A stretch of 64,000 bases of DNA from Arthrobacter sp. DNA4 (GCF_024362385.1 NZ_CP101466.1:1426001-1490000), one strand, 5' to 3'; positions 1-10,456 are shown, counted from the stretch's first letter. The notes: generated from the sequence alone by a model not told the origin. Made by a program: numbers and translations.

Positions 1-737
1 CTGGTGAGGTTGTTCATGTACTTGAAGGCACCGAACGCGGCCAGCAGGATGAAGGGGACCCACATCCAGCCGGTCATGGGAAGGTTGACGGTGCCCGCGG
101 CAAGCAGGGTGATGACGATGGGAACGGCAAGCTGTGCGACGGCGGCGCCCAGGTTTCCGCCCGCGGCGTTCAGTCCCAGCGCCCAGCCTTTTTCCCTGGC
201 CGGGTAGAAGAACGTGATGTTGGCCATTGAGCTGGCGAAGTTGCCGCCGCCGAACCCGGCGAGGGCGGCCACCAGGAGCATCACACCGAACGGTGTGTCC
301 GGGTTGGAGACGCAGAGGGCCAGCCCGGTGGAGGGGATCAGGAGCAGCAGGGCGGAGACGATGGTCCAGTTGCGGCCGCCGAAGCGGGGGACCATGAAGG
401 TGTAGGGGATGCGGAGGGTGGCGCCCACCAGGCTTGGCATGGAGATGAGCCAGAAGATTTCCGAAGTGGAGAAGGTGAAGCCTGCGGCGGGAAGCTGGAC
501 CACCACGATGGACCACAGCTGCCAGACGACGAAGCCGAGGAACTCGGCGAAGATGGACCAGTTCAGGTTGCGGCGGGCGATGGCCCGGCCTGCGGCCTCC
601 CACTGTTCCTTGTTCTCGGCATCCCAGTTGGCGATCCAGCGGCCGGGGCGGAATTCAAGGGCAGGGGCGTCGGTAGTGCGGGTAGGGCCGGGCTGTGCGC
701 TGGCGGATACGGCATCAACGGTGCGGTCAACAGTCAC
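1..737 (-). CDS. narK: NarK-type nitrate/nitrite transporter (MFS), C-terminus cut by window edge
   Basis: Major-facilitator membrane protein that would import nitrate or export nitrite at the cytoplasmic membrane. The visible 245 residues read from a GTG at 737 preceded by a near-perfect ribosome site (AAGGAGGT at 743-750). The N-terminal region has FRPGRWIANWDAE, like the cytosolic leader of actinobacterial NarK proteins. A glycine-rich nitrate-signature stretch (AGFGGGNFASSMAN) is followed by KGWALGLNAAGGNLG, and several hydrophobic segments are visible. The gene runs off the left edge, so the second half and any linked nitrate reductase genes are not seen. It is divergent from the transporter at 1016. 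Family assignment is secure; nitrate versus nitrite direction is inferred. Confidence 0.9.
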   Translation of the reverse strand, partial: MTVDRTVDAVSASAQPGPTRTTDAPALEFRPGRWIANWDAENKEQWEAAGRAIARRNLNWSIFAEFLGFVVWQLWSIVVVQLPAAGFTFSTSEIFWLISMPSLVGATLRIPYTFMVPRFGGRNWTIVSALLLLIPSTGLALCVSNPDTPFGVMLLVAALAGFGGGNFASSMANITFFYPAREKGWALGLNAAGGNLGAAVAQLAVPIVITLLAAGTVNLPMTGWMWVPFILLAAFGAFKYMNNLT

Positions 738-904
738 GGGTTACCTCCTTCAGGGGATGTTGTTCCTCCAAGGTAGGGACGGCGCGTTTCGCGGACAGTC
801 GATGTTTGTTAACGCGCTGTGACTTTTGCCTATCCGGGTCCGCCATACGGCGTGAGGCGGCGTTGGCGGCCGGAATATGAGATGCACAACACGTGTCCGC
901 ATCG

Positions 905-930
905 TGGACGTTTCGTCCATTGACTGGACG
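905..930. promoter_or_regulatory. Palindrome with an extra half-site between two divergent transporter genes
   Basis: TGGACG-TTT-CGTCCA (905-919) is a perfect 6-bp inverted repeat, followed after five bases by another TGGACG (925-930). It lies in the 278-bp intergenic region between narK (minus) and the MHS transporter (plus), about 90 bp upstream of the latter. The arrangement suits a transcription-factor operator. The regulator is unknown and none is encoded nearby. Confidence 0.45.
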
Positions 931-1015
931 CGGCGAAGTAAGATCGAACTCTAACTATTCGCGCCGGAAGGCAGCACTGCCCTGCGCCCGGCCGGTCTCA
1001 CGAAAGCGTTTACCC

Positions 1016-2425
1016 ATGTCATCCACCGATACCACCAAGGTGCCTGGTTCGCACCAGCCGGTGAACTCCCGCGGCCGCGTCATCGTGGCCAGCCTGATCG
1101 GCACCACAGTGGAGTTCTACGACTTCTACGTCTATGCCACGGCCGCCGTGCTCGTGTTCCCGAAGCTCTTCTTCCCGGGAGCGAACGAAACCACCCAGCT
1201 GCTGAGCTCCTTCGCCGTCTTCGGCGTGGCCTTCATTGCCCGCCCCCTCGGCTCGATCGTCTTCGGGCACTTCGGCGACAAGTTCGGCCGCAAGGGAACC
1301 CTGGTGGCGTCGCTGCTGACCATGGGCATCGCAACCTTCCTCATCGGCTGCCTCCCCACGGCGCTGGTTCCGGGCTGGGAGTTCTGGGCGCCGGTCATGC
1401 TGGTGGTCATGCGCTTCGCCCAGGGCCTGGCCCTCGGCGGCGAATGGAGCGGCGCGGCCCTGCTGGCCACGGAGAACGCCCCCGCCAACAAGCGCGCCAT
1501 TTACGGCACCTTCCCGCAGCTCGGTGCCCCCATCGGCTTCATCATTGCCAACGTCATCTTCCTGGTGGCCAGCTACACCCTGACCCCGGAAGCCTTCCAG
1601 GCCTGGGGCTGGCGCGTCCCGTTCCTGCTCAGCGCCGTCATGGTGATCCTGGGCCTCTACGTCCGGCTCAAGCTGATCGAAACCCCGGCCTTCACCAAGG
1701 TGGTGGAATCCAACGAGGTAGCCAAGCTTCCGCTGGGCCGGGTCTTCAAGTCCAGCTGGCGCCAGCTGATCCTGGGCACCTTCATCATGCTGGCCACGTA
1801 CGTGCTGTTCTACCTGATGACCACGTTCACGCTGACCTACGGCACCAAGCCCACCCTGGAGGGCGCCAAGGCCGCAGCCGAAAAGGCCGGCAAGCCCATG
1901 TCCGAGGCCGCTGCCGCCGCGTTCGTTCCGGGCCTTGGCTACAGCCGCAACGATTTCCTCTGGATGCTGATTGCCGGCGTCGTCTTCTTCGGCATCTTCA
2001 CCCTGGTCTCCGGACCGCTGGCCGAGAAGTACGGCCGCCGCAAGATGCTCATGGCCGTCACCGCCGGCATCTTCGTCTTCGGCCTGCTGTTCGTCCCGCT
2101 GTTCAGCGGCGGCTTCGTGGGCACCATGGGCCTGCTGATCCTCGGGTTCTCCCTCATGGGCCTCACCTTCGGCCCCATGGGTGCGCTGCTGCCGGAACTG
2201 TTCCCCACGAACGTCCGCTACACCGGCTCGGCCATCAGCTACAACTTCTCCAGCATCCTGGGTGCCGCGGTGGCCCCGTTCATCGCCGTCGCCCTGTGGG
2301 AAGCTGCCAAGGGCAGCCCGCTGCTGGTAGGCATCTACCTGACATCCATGGCTGTGCTGACCCTGATCGCGCTGTTCCTCACCCGTGAGACCCGCGACCT
2401 GGACTACGAGAACAACGTCGCCTGA
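1016..2425 (+). CDS. MHS-family (metabolite:H+ symporter) MFS transporter
   Basis: 469-residue integral membrane protein of the MHS branch of the MFS (ProP, ShiA, KgtP relatives), which imports organic acids, osmolytes or shikimate-like compounds with protons. Visible family features are the N-terminal GTTVEFYDFYVYATAA segment, the loop 2-3 motif GHFGDKFGRK, the LALGGEWSGAALLATENAP signature and a second-half repeat AEKYGRRKM. ATG 1016 is chosen because family members begin a few residues before the first membrane helix; an in-frame upstream extension to 893 has no homology-like character. The ribosome site is weak. It stands alone between narK and a terminator at 2441. The substrate cannot be told from sequence. 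Confidence 0.88.
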   Translation: MSSTDTTKVPGSHQPVNSRGRVIVASLIGTTVEFYDFYVYATAAVLVFPKLFFPGANETTQLLSSFAVFGVAFIARPLGSIVFGHFGDKFGRKGTLVASLLTMGIATFLIGCLPTALVPGWEFWAPVMLVVMRFAQGLALGGEWSGAALLATENAPANKRAIYGTFPQLGAPIGFIIANVIFLVASYTLTPEAFQAWGWRVPFLLSAVMVILGLYVRLKLIETPAFTKVVESNEVAKLPLGRVFKSSWRQLILGTFIMLATYVLFYLMTTFTLTYGTKPTLEGAKAAAEKAGKPMSEAAAAAFVPGLGYSRNDFLWMLIAGVVFFGIFTLVSGPLAEKYGRRKMLMAVTAGIFVFGLLFVPLFSGGFVGTMGLLILGFSLMGLTFGPMGALLPELFPTNVRYTGSAISYNFSSILGAAVAPFIAVALWEAAKGSPLLVGIYLTSMAVLTLIALFLTRETRDLDYENNVA

Positions 2426-2440
2426 CGCTTCGTTTGCCCC

Positions 2441-2475
2441 AATGCCCGGTGCTGCCTTTCGGCACGCCGGGCATT
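2441..2475. terminator. Bidirectional hairpin terminator
   Basis: AATGCCCGG (2441-2449) pairs with CCGGGCATT (2467-2475) across a loop that can itself fold (TGCC/GGCA). It lies between the convergent ends of the MHS transporter and the glutamine amidotransferase. There is no long T tract, as is usual in high-GC actinobacteria. Confidence 0.7.
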
Positions 2476-2482
2476 GCCGTTT

Positions 2483-3214
2483 TCAGCGGGCGTAGCGGGC
2501 CACGAAGTTCTTCAGCACCGCCATGGGCTCGGTGACGGTGAACCGCCGTGCTGCCGCCATGAGCTCCTCGGCGGATTCCGGTGGAAAGTACCCGGCGTCC
2601 CGGTAGATATCGATCCGCGTCACCAGCCCGTCGGCGTCCAGTTCAGGATGGAACTGGGTGGCGTAGAGGTTGGTCCTGATGCGGAACATGTGCACCGGGC
2701 AGGTGGCTGCCCGTGCCAGGAGGACGGCGTGCGGGGGAAGCGAGCTGACGGCCTCCTTGTGTCCGGTCAGCGCGGTGAAGCGTTGGGGCATGCCCTGCAG
2801 GATGGGGTCCTGCAGGCCTTCGCGGGTCAGCTCCACTTCCACCGCCCCGAGGGGCTCGCCATAGGTCCGGTCGATCACGGCGCCCTGGTGGCTCCCGAGG
2901 GTTCCGACCCCGTAACAGGCGCCAAGGAACGGGAAGTCGCGGGCCACCAGCTGGTCCAGCAGTGCGGCCAGCTCCTTCTCCACCCGGTGCTGGACCGTGC
3001 TCTTGTGCTCCGCGGGGTCGCTGGACGTGAACGGGCTGCCGCCCACGATGACGCCGGAGTATTTGGAGAGGTCCAGCGGGGGCAGGGGAGCGGCTTCGAG
3101 CCGGATCCGGTGCAGCTCCCGCTCCTCCAGCCCGCCGTACCTCAGGTACGCGGCATACTCGTCCTCAGCGGCGGCGTCTTCCGCGCGGGAGGCCAGGAGC
3201 AGGAAAGGCAGCAT
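2483..3214 (-). CDS. Class I glutamine amidotransferase domain protein
   Basis: 243 residues, a stand-alone GATase1-fold protein related to GuaA-type glutaminase domains. The nucleophile elbow is FLGACYGVGTLG (Cys about residue 100) and the His/Glu pair lies in TQFHPELDADG near residue 190, so the Cys-His-Glu triad is present. VIVGGSPFTSSDP near residue 57 is the usual oxyanion-side loop. No synthetase domain is fused, so the acceptor substrate is unknown; many actinobacteria carry such orphan copies annotated as GMP synthase-like. ATG 3214 is the first start of the frame. It is convergent with the MHS gene. Confidence 0.85.
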   Translation of the reverse strand: MLPFLLLASRAEDAAAEDEYAAYLRYGGLEERELHRIRLEAAPLPPLDLSKYSGVIVGGSPFTSSDPAEHKSTVQHRVEKELAALLDQLVARDFPFLGACYGVGTLGSHQGAVIDRTYGEPLGAVEVELTREGLQDPILQGMPQRFTALTGHKEAVSSLPPHAVLLARAATCPVHMFRIRTNLYATQFHPELDADGLVTRIDIYRDAGYFPPESAEELMAAARRFTVTEPMAVLKNFVARYAR

Positions 3215-3320
3215 GTGCTAAGTCTGCATCCTGCCGGCGCCGCCTGCCAGCATTCCCGCCGCGGGCACCCTGCCGGCAGCAGGCCCCACCAGGCACCCGC
3301 AGGCCGGCGGGGCAGCCGGC

Positions 3321-3758
3321 TTAGGCCGGGGGCTGCGTGAGTGAGCGGCGGGACTGCGGCCGGGCGGCGGGGTCCGCGTGGCGGTGCACCAGCTTCCAGT
3401 AGCCCTCCTCGCGGCGGAAGATGCTGGTCACGCGGAGCGCGAACTCCTCCGTGGTGGCGGCGGTGTCCAGCCGTGCCCGGAAGTGTTCGGTCTCCACCAG
3501 GTAAGCGGTGTCGCGGGCCGTGTAGGAGGTGACGGTGTCGAAGCCCAGCATCTCGCCGTCGCGGAACTGCCGCGCGGCCTGGTCCAGCCGCGCCTCCACC
3601 TGGGCCCAGCCGCGGGCTATGCCGCCGAACGGGTTGGCCAGGGTGACGTCGTCCAGCCGGGAGTACAGGTCCTTGATCGGCGCCGGATTTCCCCGGGTGA
3701 TCTCGGGGACCGCCTGGTGGTAGCGGTCCACTTCTTCCTGGAAACTTGGTGCGAGCAT
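3321..3758 (-). CDS. SnoaL/DUF4440-like (NTF2-fold) protein
   Basis: 145 residues matching the pattern of small NTF2-fold proteins of the SnoaL/DUF4440 group: an N-terminal helix (FQEEVDRYHQAV), then GNPAPIKDLYSRLDDVTLANPFGG and a C-terminal strand pair ending in EEGYWKLVHRHADP. Actinobacterial members are usually of unknown function; an enzymatic or ligand-binding cavity is possible. It starts at ATG 3758 and ends 106 bp before the amidotransferase on the same strand. Its start lies just 18 bp downstream of the stop of the biotin carboxylase gene, so co-transcription with that gene is possible. Confidence 0.7.
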   Translation of the reverse strand: MLAPSFQEEVDRYHQAVPEITRGNPAPIKDLYSRLDDVTLANPFGGIARGWAQVEARLDQAARQFRDGEMLGFDTVTSYTARDTAYLVETEHFRARLDTAATTEEFALRVTSIFRREEGYWKLVHRHADPAARPQSRRSLTQPPA

Positions 3759-3776
3759 GGCTGCGTGTGCCGCTTT

Positions 3777-5584
<1,808 letters not shown>

Positions 5585-5675
5585 GGCGTCTCCTTCTTTC
5601 CTTCAGGGAGCCTAGCGCGGTTTTGGAGGTTCCGCCGATATTACTTGCGGAATCCGCGTGTAAACCGGCCTGCCT

Positions 5676-5692
5676 TTGTAGGGAAGCTACAA
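5676..5692. promoter_or_regulatory. Palindromic operator upstream of the carboxylase alpha gene
   Basis: TTGTAG-GGAAG-CTACAA, a perfect 6-bp inverted repeat with a 5-bp centre, about 90 bp upstream of the start at 5584 and downstream of maf. Almost the same sequence occurs at 16663-16679 upstream of the carboxylase beta gene, which is the main reason to call it an operator. Confidence 0.6.
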
Positions 5693-5714
5693 GTGGTGCC
5701 CAAAAGGAGCTGCT

Positions 5715-6359
5715 TTACCGCGGCGGCCAGAGGTCCGTGATGCGAACGTTGGCAGCAGCGAGCAGGCCGCGCAGCGTGGAAACGGACAGGCCAACGACGG
5801 CGTGCGGGTCGCCGTCGACCTTCCGGATAAAGGCCCCGCCCAGGCCGTCGATGGTGAAGGATCCGGCGCAGTGCAGCGGCTCGCCGGTGGCGATGTAGGC
5901 GTCGATCTCCTCCGGGGCCATATCCAGGAAGGAAACCTCGGCTGAGGCGACCGCCCCGAGCGTGGCGCCCGAACCGCGGCCGGCGCCGTCGTCGTCGTCC
6001 GTGTCCCTGCAGTCCACCAGCCAGTGCCCCGTGTGCAGCACCCCCGCGCTGCCGCTCATGCGGAGCATCCGTTCGCGCGCGACGTCGGCGGTGTAGGGCT
6101 TGCCGTGCGCTTCGCCGTCGAACTCGAAAACGGAGTCGCAGCCCAGCACCAGCGCACCCTCCGCCTCCGGCAGCGCGGCGACGGCTTCGGCCTTGGCGCG
6201 GGCCAGCAGCAGCGCGGTGTCGTGCGGGTCCGTGACGCCGTACTGCGCCTGGACGGCCGCTTCGTCGACGTCGGAGACCAGCACGGTGTGCCGGATGCCG
6301 GCCTCCGCCAGGAGCTTGGTGCGGGCGGGGGACTGGGAGGCGAGGATCAGATGGAGCAC
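5715..6359 (-). CDS. maf: Maf-family nucleotide pyrophosphatase
   Basis: 214-residue Maf/YhdE-type protein that hydrolyses non-canonical or canonical nucleoside triphosphates to monophosphates in the cytosol. The N-terminus LILASQSPARTKLLAEAG is the diagnostic nucleotide-binding motif, followed by VSDVDE near residue 30 and the catalytic LVLGCDSVFEFDG with its Asp near residue 74; the GKP motif follows. GTG 6359 is the start, only 9 bp after the MMPL stop, so it is probably co-transcribed with the exporter. An acidic insertion (DTDDDDGAGRG) in the C-terminal half is slightly unusual. Confidence 0.92.
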   Translation of the reverse strand: MLHLILASQSPARTKLLAEAGIRHTVLVSDVDEAAVQAQYGVTDPHDTALLLARAKAEAVAALPEAEGALVLGCDSVFEFDGEAHGKPYTADVARERMLRMSGSAGVLHTGHWLVDCRDTDDDDGAGRGSGATLGAVASAEVSFLDMAPEEIDAYIATGEPLHCAGSFTIDGLGGAFIRKVDGDPHAVVGLSVSTLRGLLAAANVRITDLWPPR

Positions 6360-6368
6360 GGTTTCAGC

Positions 6369-8891
6369 CTAGTGGACCAGCTCGCCCGGAGCCGGTGCGG
6401 CCTGGCCGCGGTTGAGCTTGGCGCCCTCCACGTCCACGTCCGGCAGGATCCGGTCCAGCCAGCGCGGCAGCCACCAGGACTTGGCGCCCAGCAGGTACAT
6501 GACGGCCGGGACGATGGTCATGCGCACCACGAAGGCGTCGAACAGGACGCCGAAGGCCATCGCGAAGCCCAGCGGCCGGACCATGGTGAGGTGGCTGAAG
6601 ATGAAGCCGGAGAACACGCTGACCATGATGATCGCGGCGGCGGTGACCACGGCGGCTGCGTGCCGGAAGCCCACCCGCACCGCTTCCTTGGCGGATGACC
6701 CGTGCATGTAGGCCTCGCGCATGCCGGAGGCGATGAACACCTGGTAGTCCATGGCCAGGCCGAACAGCACACCGATCAGGATGATGGGCAGGAAGCTCAG
6801 CACGGCGCCGGGGTTGGCCACGTCGAAGACGTGCCCCAGCCAGCCCCATTGGTAGACAGCCACCACGGCGCCGAAGGCGGCCGACAGGGACAGCAGGAAG
6901 CCGCCCGTGGCCAGCAGCGGGACCACGATGGAGCGGAACACCAGCAGGAGCAGGACCAGGGAGAGTCCGACGACGATCGCCAGGTAGGGCGGCAGGGCGT
7001 CACCGAGCTTGGTGGAGACATCCACGTTGCCGGCGGTTTGGCCGGTCAGGCCCATGGCAACGTCGTAGTCGGCCTTGATCTCGCCGTTCAGGCCCCGGAG
7101 TTCGGAGACCACCTTGACGGTGCTGGCGCTGGCCGGGCCTTCCTTGGGGATGACCTGGAAGACGGCGGTCCGGCGGTCCTCGCTGAGCGCCACCGGTACG
7201 GCGGCGACCACGTTGTCCACGGCCCGGAGCTTGTCCGCGATGTCGAACTGCAGCTTCTGCGCCTGGGCCGCGTCCAGGTTCGCCGGGAACTCGCCCACGG
7301 CCACGATCGGTCCGGTGACGCCTTCGCCGAAGCTGCGGGCGGTCAGGTCGTAGGCCTGGTAGGCCTCGGACTCCACGGGTTCGGACCCGCCGTCGGGCAG
7401 GGCCAGCTGGAGCTGGGTGGCGGGCAGGGCCAGGGTGCCCAGCAGGAGGATGCCGGCGGTCAGTGCCACCCAGGGGTGCTTGGTGACCAGGCCGCCCCAC
7501 CCGTGGGTGCTGCGTTCGCGATCGGTGGCGAGGTCGGCTGCCTCATGGTCCGGTTCGGCGTTGTGCGCCTCGGACTTGGCCCAGGCCCGCTTGGAGATGA
7601 TGCGGCGGCCGATCAGGGACAGCATGGCGGGGGTCAGCGTGATGGCAACGAGCACCGCCACGGCCACGGTTCCCGCGGCGGCAAGCCCCATGACGGTGAG
7701 GAACGGCAGTCCCGGGACCACCAGGGCGGCAAGGGCGATGATCACGGTAAGGCCGGCGAAGACCACGGCGTTGCCGGACGTGCCGTTGGCCCGGGCTACG
7801 GACTCCTCAGGGTCCATGCCGGTCAGGAGCTGTGTCCGGTGCCGGTTGACGATGAACAGTGAATAGTCGATGCCGACGGCGAGGCCCAGCATGAGGGCCA
7901 GCATGGGGGAAATGGAGCTCATGTCGAAGAGGCCTGAGAGGGCAAAGGTGATGCCGACGCCCACGCCGACGCCGATGATGGCCATCAGCAGCGGCAGTCC
8001 GGCGGCGATCAGGGTGCCCAGCATGAGGATCAGGACCAGCGCTGCGACGGCGATGCCGACGATCTCCGCCGTGCCGAACAGAGCCGAGATGTCCTCGGTG
8101 ATTTCCTTGCTGGCCAGGGCCGTGACGCCGGCCGAGGCGGTCCCGTGGGCGATCTCCTGGACCTGCTTGCGCACCGCCGGGGCGAGCCCGTTGATGGAGG
8201 TGTTGAACTGCACCTGTGCCACCGCGGCCTTGTTGTCCTCCGAAACGAAGCGGATGGCGGACGCCGCCTGGGCCTGGCGCTTGCCGAGTTCCAGCTTGGC
8301 CTTGTTGGCCTCCAGTTCCTGGGTGCCGGCGTCGAGCTTGGCCTGGCCTGCCGCCAGCGCCGCTTTCTGCTGGCCCAGCCGGGCCTCGATCACTGCTGCC
8401 GGCGCCCCTGCCGCGGTGAGTTGCTGCTCGGCCGCCGCGAGCTGTGCCTTGCCGGCCTCCAGCTGCGTCCGGGAGGCGTCAAGCTGCGCCAGGCCGGCCG
8501 CCAGCTGCTGTTCGCCGTCGGTTATGGCTTTGCCGGCCTGGTCCACCTGGGCCTGGGTGGCGAACGGGTCCACCGTGCCGCGGACCTCGGGAATGGTCTG
8601 GAGTTTCTTCAGCGCATCCGTGACGGCCGCACGGCTCTCAGCCGTAAACCCGCCCCCGGGGGCTTCGAAGACAATCGTGGCGCTTCCGCCCGAGGCCGCC
8701 GGCAAATCCTGCTTGAGCTTGTCCGCGATCCGCTGGGTCTCGGTGCCCGGGATCTGGAAGTTGTTGGACAGCGTGCCATGGAAGACCGCGGCGGAACCGC
8801 CAACGGCGACCAGCACGGCAAGCCAGAGGGAGATGACAAGCCAGCGCCGGCGGTAGGAGAACTTGCCGAGGCGGTAGAGGAGGAGCGCCAT
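6369..8891 (-). CDS. MMPL/RND-family membrane transporter
   Basis: 840-residue RND-superfamily exporter of the MMPL type with two homologous halves, each a membrane segment, a large extracytoplasmic loop and a five-helix bundle. Recognisable parts are the first helix (SYRRRWLVISLWLAVLVAV), the GLAVGIDYSLFIVNRHR box near residue 335 and its repeat GLAMDYQVFIASGMREAY near 720, which carry the proton-relay Asp residues. The first loop (about residues 110-220) is rich in Gln/Ala/Leu heptads (QLAAGLAQLDASRTQLEAG) and should form a coiled coil. It lies 18 bp downstream of a TetR gene, the usual layout for a drug or lipid exporter with its repressor. No clear ribosome site precedes ATG 8891, so coupling to tetR translation is likely. 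The substrate is unknown. Confidence 0.88.
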   Translation of the reverse strand: MALLLYRLGKFSYRRRWLVISLWLAVLVAVGGSAAVFHGTLSNNFQIPGTETQRIADKLKQDLPAASGGSATIVFEAPGGGFTAESRAAVTDALKKLQTIPEVRGTVDPFATQAQVDQAGKAITDGEQQLAAGLAQLDASRTQLEAGKAQLAAAEQQLTAAGAPAAVIEARLGQQKAALAAGQAKLDAGTQELEANKAKLELGKRQAQAASAIRFVSEDNKAAVAQVQFNTSINGLAPAVRKQVQEIAHGTASAGVTALASKEITEDISALFGTAEIVGIAVAALVLILMLGTLIAAGLPLLMAIIGVGVGVGITFALSGLFDMSSISPMLALMLGLAVGIDYSLFIVNRHRTQLLTGMDPEESVARANGTSGNAVVFAGLTVIIALAALVVPGLPFLTVMGLAAAGTVAVAVLVAITLTPAMLSLIGRRIISKRAWAKSEAHNAEPDHEAADLATDRERSTHGWGGLVTKHPWVALTAGILLLGTLALPATQLQLALPDGGSEPVESEAYQAYDLTARSFGEGVTGPIVAVGEFPANLDAAQAQKLQFDIADKLRAVDNVVAAVPVALSEDRRTAVFQVIPKEGPASASTVKVVSELRGLNGEIKADYDVAMGLTGQTAGNVDVSTKLGDALPPYLAIVVGLSLVLLLLVFRSIVVPLLATGGFLLSLSAAFGAVVAVYQWGWLGHVFDVANPGAVLSFLPIILIGVLFGLAMDYQVFIASGMREAYMHGSSAKEAVRVGFRHAAAVVTAAAIIMVSVFSGFIFSHLTMVRPLGFAMAFGVLFDAFVVRMTIVPAVMYLLGAKSWWLPRWLDRILPDVDVEGAKLNRGQAAPAPGELVH

Positions 8892-8909
8892 GCGGGAGGA
8901 CCGATCTGA

Positions 8910-9599
8910 TCAGGAGGAACGGGTGGCGGATGGGAAAGCAGTGGTGGTGAAGCCGGCGCCCAGCAGGGCCATGGCATCAATAAGCAATTGGCGGAGTTCC
9001 GCCAGGGAGGCGGGTGACAGGTCCGGACCGCGCCGGCTGAACCAGACTTCCATGGCGGCTTTTCCGCAGGAGATGATGGAGCCGGTCAGGGCATGGACAT
9101 ACAGTTCGTCCCGCTCACCGGGGGTGCCGGCGAGGCGTTCGCGGGCCACGGTGAAGACCTGGGCCCGGCAGTGGTCCCACGCCTCCAGTTCCGTGTGTGA
9201 CATCAGCGGGCTCTGCTGGGTCAGCGTGAACAATTCGGCCAGGGGCGCGATGGCCTTGGGATCGGCGAGGGCCACCAGTGCGGCCTGGGCCGACTCAAGC
9301 ATGGGTTCGTCGGACGGGCGCAGGCGCAGTTGCTGGATGGCGTTGTCCAGGAATCCGTGGACGATGGACGCCAGGGCGGCGTCAGTGCTGCTGAAGTAGT
9401 TGAAGAAAGTGCGCCGCGAAATTCCAGCGGCATCGGCGATGTCCTCCACCGTGAAGTTGCCGGGGCCCTTGGAACGCAGGAGTCCCAGGGCGGCATCGGT
9501 GATGGCTTGGCGGGTGGCGGCCTTGTTCAGCTCGCGCCGGGAAGGGGCGGCGGACCCGGCGTCCTGGGTTGCGTCGGGCGGGGAAAAGGGGCTTGGCAC
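8910..9599 (-). CDS. TetR/AcrR-family transcriptional repressor
   Basis: 229 residues. The N-terminal helix-turn-helix (ATRQAITDAALGLLRSKGPG, then FTVEDIADAAGISRRTFFNYF) is typical TetR; the C-terminal ligand domain is unassigned. GTG 9599 follows a TAGTGT -10 box by only six bases, so the mRNA is probably leaderless, and a 14-bp palindrome overlaps this promoter. It heads a likely operon with the MMPL exporter and maf and presumably represses that operon in response to the exported compound. The autoregulation is inferred from site placement. Confidence 0.9.
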   Translation of the reverse strand: MPSPFSPPDATQDAGSAAPSRRELNKAATRQAITDAALGLLRSKGPGNFTVEDIADAAGISRRTFFNYFSSTDAALASIVHGFLDNAIQQLRLRPSDEPMLESAQAALVALADPKAIAPLAELFTLTQQSPLMSHTELEAWDHCRAQVFTVARERLAGTPGERDELYVHALTGSIISCGKAAMEVWFSRRGPDLSPASLAELRQLLIDAMALLGAGFTTTAFPSATRSS

Positions 9600-9605
9600 G
9601 CCCTT

Positions 9606-9640
9606 ACACTACGTGCAAGTTTGCACTGCATGCAAGTTAT
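9606..9640 (-). promoter_or_regulatory. tetR-MMPL promoter with palindromic operator
   Basis: On the minus strand TTGCAT (9637-9632) and TAGTGT (9611-9606) form a -35/-10 pair with an 18-bp spacer. The spacer holds GTGCAA-GT-TTGCAC (9613-9626), a perfect palindrome, next to the 8-bp palindrome TGCATGCA (9627-9634). A TetR dimer bound here would block RNA polymerase. Confidence 0.6.
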
Positions 9641-9796
9641 CCTGCGCGGAGGCTGGGGTGCGTGGTGCCTCCGATTCACAGGAGAACGAAAGGTTCCCAA
9701 CAGCCTCTGCTGAACCTGGTCGCAGATGCTTGGAATGTCCCGCCACGAGGCGTATCACCAGAAGCCGTCAGGCGACGGCGAATCAGGAGACAAGAA

Positions 9797-10360
9797 ATGA
9801 CACGCACGAAGAAGATGACCCTGGGCCTGTCAGCCGCGGCGCTGGCGCTCGGCGCAGGAATCGGCGTGGCCGGCATGGCCTCTGCCACCACCACAACTCC
9901 CACTCCCGCGCCGAGTGCAAGTTCCAGTGCCTCCACTGACGGCAGTACCGGCACCGGCCACGACGGCATGGGCAGGCACGGCGGCCGCGGCGGCCGCGGC
10001 ATGGAGCAGGCGTCCGCGCTGGCAGCGAAACTTAATGTGGACGAAGCCAAGGTGACTGACGCGCTGAAGGCTTTCCGCGACGCCAACAAGCCCGCCACTA
10101 CGCCCGCCGACGGCCAGAAGCCGGACCCCGCCGCGCGCGAGGCCGCGCTCGCCAAGTCCCTGGCTGAGTCGCTGGGCATGGATGAGGCGAAGGTGACGGC
10201 CGCCCTCCATGAGATCCGCAGCGAGGAGCAGTCCGAGCACGCCGCCGCGCTCAAGACCCGCCTGGACAAGGCCGTGGCGGATGGAAAGCTGACGCAGGCG
10301 GAAGCCGACGCGGTGACCAAAGCGGTCCAGAACGGGGTGATTGGCGGCGGCGGCCGCTGA
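9797..10360 (+). CDS. Secreted small repeat protein of unknown function
   Basis: 187 residues with a clear signal peptide: MTRTKKMTLGLSAAALALGA then a hydrophobic core ending at AGMASA. A Ser/Thr/Pro linker and a Gly/Arg/His patch (GMGRHGGRGGRGM) follow. The rest contains two related helical repeats, ALAAKLNVDEAKVTDALKAF and SLAESLGMDEAKVTAALHEI, which resemble the short DEAKVxxAL repeats of secreted actinobacterial proteins; the end is GVIGGGGR. ATG 9797 is chosen for the ribosome site AGGAGA at 9785-9790 and because the signal peptide starts there. No catalytic motif is seen. It is divergent from tetR and ends at a strong terminator. Confidence 0.82.
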   Translation: MTRTKKMTLGLSAAALALGAGIGVAGMASATTTTPTPAPSASSSASTDGSTGTGHDGMGRHGGRGGRGMEQASALAAKLNVDEAKVTDALKAFRDANKPATTPADGQKPDPAAREAALAKSLAESLGMDEAKVTAALHEIRSEEQSEHAAALKTRLDKAVADGKLTQAEADAVTKAVQNGVIGGGGR

Positions 10361-10401
10361 CTGCTGGCGGCCGGTGACTGGCCGAGGCATAGCCCTTAAA
10401 C

Positions 10402-10444
10402 ATGAAAGGCGTCCCCGGGAGGTTCTCCCGGGGACGCCTTTCAT
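10402..10444. terminator. Bidirectional terminator, 20-bp perfect stem
   Basis: Positions 10402-10421 and 10425-10444 are perfectly complementary (arms begin ATGAAAGGCG and end CGCCTTTCAT) with a GTT loop. The stem ends in an A/T-rich base on both strands, so it can stop the secreted-protein gene from the left and the dicarboxylate symporter gene from the right. Confidence 0.92.
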
Positions 10445-10456
10445 TGCTGGGGCGCG

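Noticed and set aside
893..1015. N-terminal extension of the MHS transporter from 893
   Set aside because: The added 41 residues lack family character and would cover the palindrome at 905-930; ATG 1016 gives a normal length.
3321..3758. DUF4440-like gene as a nuclear-transport or polyketide cyclase enzyme
   Set aside because: The fold is shared by many functions and no active-site set is visible, so no activity is assigned.
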